The position numbers and the translations under genes were made by a program. Under the pieces are notes generated by a model, which was not told where the DNA came from, searched no databases, and was given only the letters and a program-made list of their open reading frames with translations. A stretch of 64,000 nucleotides of DNA, taken from Thamnaconus septentrionalis. Lineage: Eukaryota > Chordata > Actinopteri > Tetraodontiformes > Monacanthidae. This document shows positions 62,486 through 64,000 of this stretch, piece after piece (position 1 is the stretch's first letter; every line of letters begins with the position of its first letter). The stretch is from NCBI GenBank assembly GCA_009823395.1, contig CM020509.1, positions 4,663,501 to 4,727,500 of the forward strand. Reading direction: 5' to 3'.

Positions 62486-62989
62486 AGCTGCGTTTTCATC
62501 ACCGTCTTTTGCAAAATAAAAGCGAGATTTCTAAAATTAAGTACAATTGCTATTTGAATGAAGCACAGAAGCTGCAGTTCTATTAAATTCTCGTCCCACA
62601 AAATTTTACGAGAATTACCTTTGCTTTTGTTTGTTTACGTTTGTTTGCTGTCAAGAATGGTTGTTATATTTTTCTCTTTGATTACTTGTAAAAAATATTC
62701 CATCTCCACCTTCGTCCAAACATAACACGGCATTTTCACTTGAAGTGAACTGGTCATGTGACCCCGTACCGCACACGTCCACTGACGTGTAAATGCAAAG
62801 AAATATTGTTTCCATGACTCTTTTGCGACATACGTCTGTATCGATACGTCTGAAAAACCACCTCATGAGAGCGTCAAAACCTTTTAGCCATATTTGAGAG
62901 GTTTTTGGAAGTTTCGGTGTTTCCGTTACAATGTCTTTTTTGGCGATATTTAGATTTTGCGCAATTCTAGGGGTAATGGAAACACAGCT
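62486..62989. mobile_element. Family B MITE-like element with terminal inverted repeats, complete
   Basis: The left end AGCTGCGTTTTCATCACC is an imperfect inverted match to the right end GGGTAATGGAAACACAGCT. The roughly 500-bp body has no transposase. Its left half (about 62510-62740) is clearly homologous to 13987-14265, sharing for example CTGTCAAGAATGGTT and CTCTTTGATTACTTGTAAAA. This fits a non-autonomous DNA transposon. I cannot assign the superfamily, as no clear target-site duplication was read. Confidence 0.7.
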
Positions 62990-64000
62990 GCTAAAAATTA
63001 AAGCCAGAAAGTTTTGCACATCCGTCCTCTGTAACCGGAGGAACCGTGGCTGCAGGTTTCTGCTCGCCCAGCGCTTACCGTTCAAAAGCTCAGAAGGAAC
63101 CGAAGGTGTGAGACCTCACTTGTCGGATTAGCTCCTGGAGCCGCGGGGTCGCAAGATCGCGGGCTTGCGTTACGAGCTGAGATCCCATCCTGCAACAAGA
63201 AGAAGCTTTATAGCTTTTTGCCGTCGGCCTCGGCTGTTAAAGTCAGACTGGTCCACTTTGAATCTGATAATCAGTACGGATGAGCTTCCAATCACCTTCC
63301 AAGTTTTAATGTTATGTTGTGAAGGTGCCTTTTTGTTTTAAATGTGTCCCAAAGGTTTTTCTCCCTGATGTCTTTACAAGATTGATCTAATAAATTGAGG
63401 GGAAATGCAGCGTTACACCATCCTGCAGAGTGACCTGCAGGTTTTAATAATTCCAAATAAAATACCAAATAAAACCAAATAATAATTACTGGGAAATGTT
63501 GCTATATCAAATATTGGGTCAAATGACTCCAATTATGTTTTTTGCACTTTCTGCAATCACCTGCATCCAAATTACACACAGAAACAGTGTAATAGCCCAC
63601 TCCCTGAATGGCTGCTCATAATTAAATTGGCTGGTCAGTAACGAACCATTGAACCCCAATTGAATGTTTGCCGGTTCGCCTGCAGGCACAAACAACGAAT
63701 CCCTCTAATTAATTTGAGGGGACGTAAAATGTTTATATATAGATTTTCAGCAGAGATTTGCGCGCGTGTGCGCCAGGAACAAATTCCATTTTGAAGGTCA
63801 ATCCCCAGTTTTTTCTCTTTTTTTTTTTACATTTCCCCGTCCATTAGGGCTGCATGATTAATTGGATTTTTAATCATTTTGCCATTTCAATTAATGCCGT
63901 CAGCGGCGTGATTGGCAAAAGCTCTGTCATGCCCGTGGCTTTATTAGCAGTGATGGAATTGTCAAACATGACACGGTATGTTTTATTCATAATTTGCGAC
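62990..64000. other. Non-coding; AT-rich with homeodomain-type words
   Basis: The right part (63590-64000) has several TAATTA/ATTAATT words and reads like conserved non-coding DNA. However, AGGGCTGCATGATTAATT (63847-63864) also resembles the start of a common fish dispersed repeat. Confidence 0.35.

Noticed and set aside
63847..63900. AT-rich start AGGGCTGCATGATTAATT as a firm enhancer call
   Set aside because: It resembles the opening of an abundant fish dispersed repeat, so it was kept only as a low-interest candidate.
1..64000. CRISPR arrays, prokaryotic operons, phage or a retrovirus with coding genes
   Set aside because: No spaced direct-repeat array, no dense coding and no reverse-transcriptase or integrase frames were seen.

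Overview
The window looks like a gene-poor stretch of a teleost fish nuclear chromosome. The evidence is many long CA/GT, GA and TA microsatellites, a decayed Tc1-like transposon end of the kind common in fish, several small dispersed repeat families, and one compact vertebrate-type Nanos gene. There is no bacterial-style gene packing. No operon, rRNA, tRNA or CRISPR array was seen.

One protein-coding gene can be supported: an intronless nanos1 on the minus strand (CDS 30173-30856, 227 aa). It has the NOT1-interacting motif near the N-terminus and a complete pair of CCHC zinc fingers near the C-terminus. It lies in a CpG-rich island (about 30190-31090). A GC box and a TTAAAA box sit about 170 bp upstream of the chosen start codon, and a likely 3' UTR of about 1.85 kb runs down to a polyadenylation signal at 28332-28337. 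Everything else reads as non-coding. Nearly all other open frames are short, lack recognisable domains, or are translations of microsatellites and GC-rich antisense.

Layout. 1-28.3 kb: non-coding, with microsatellites, copies of a dispersed repeat here called family A, one copy of a terminal-inverted-repeat element (family B, 13987-14265), RFX X-box motifs at 2891 and in a duplicated block (23075 and 25313), and CpG-rich islands near 3.4-3.95, 24.2-25.5 and 26.3-27.4 kb. 28.3-31.1 kb: nanos1. 31.1-54 kb: non-coding flank with CTCF-like motifs, family A copies, the Tc1-like end (43645-43867), a perfect POU-dimer (MORE) palindrome at 47645, and a homopurine tract at 41885. 54-64 kb: a 13-bp minisatellite (54888), a degenerate array of about 145 bp period with five equally spaced E-box/GATA pairs (55791-56405), a recent 450-bp tandem duplication with a fold-back junction (60031-60962), and a complete family B element (62486-62989).

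The most interesting signals are regulatory or structural rather than coding: the E-box/GATA array, the paired CCAAT/GATA/X-box/TTCTGGGAA blocks, the MORE palindrome, and the fold-back junction of the 60-kb duplication. Whether any of them acts on nanos1 or on a gene outside the window cannot be decided from sequence alone.
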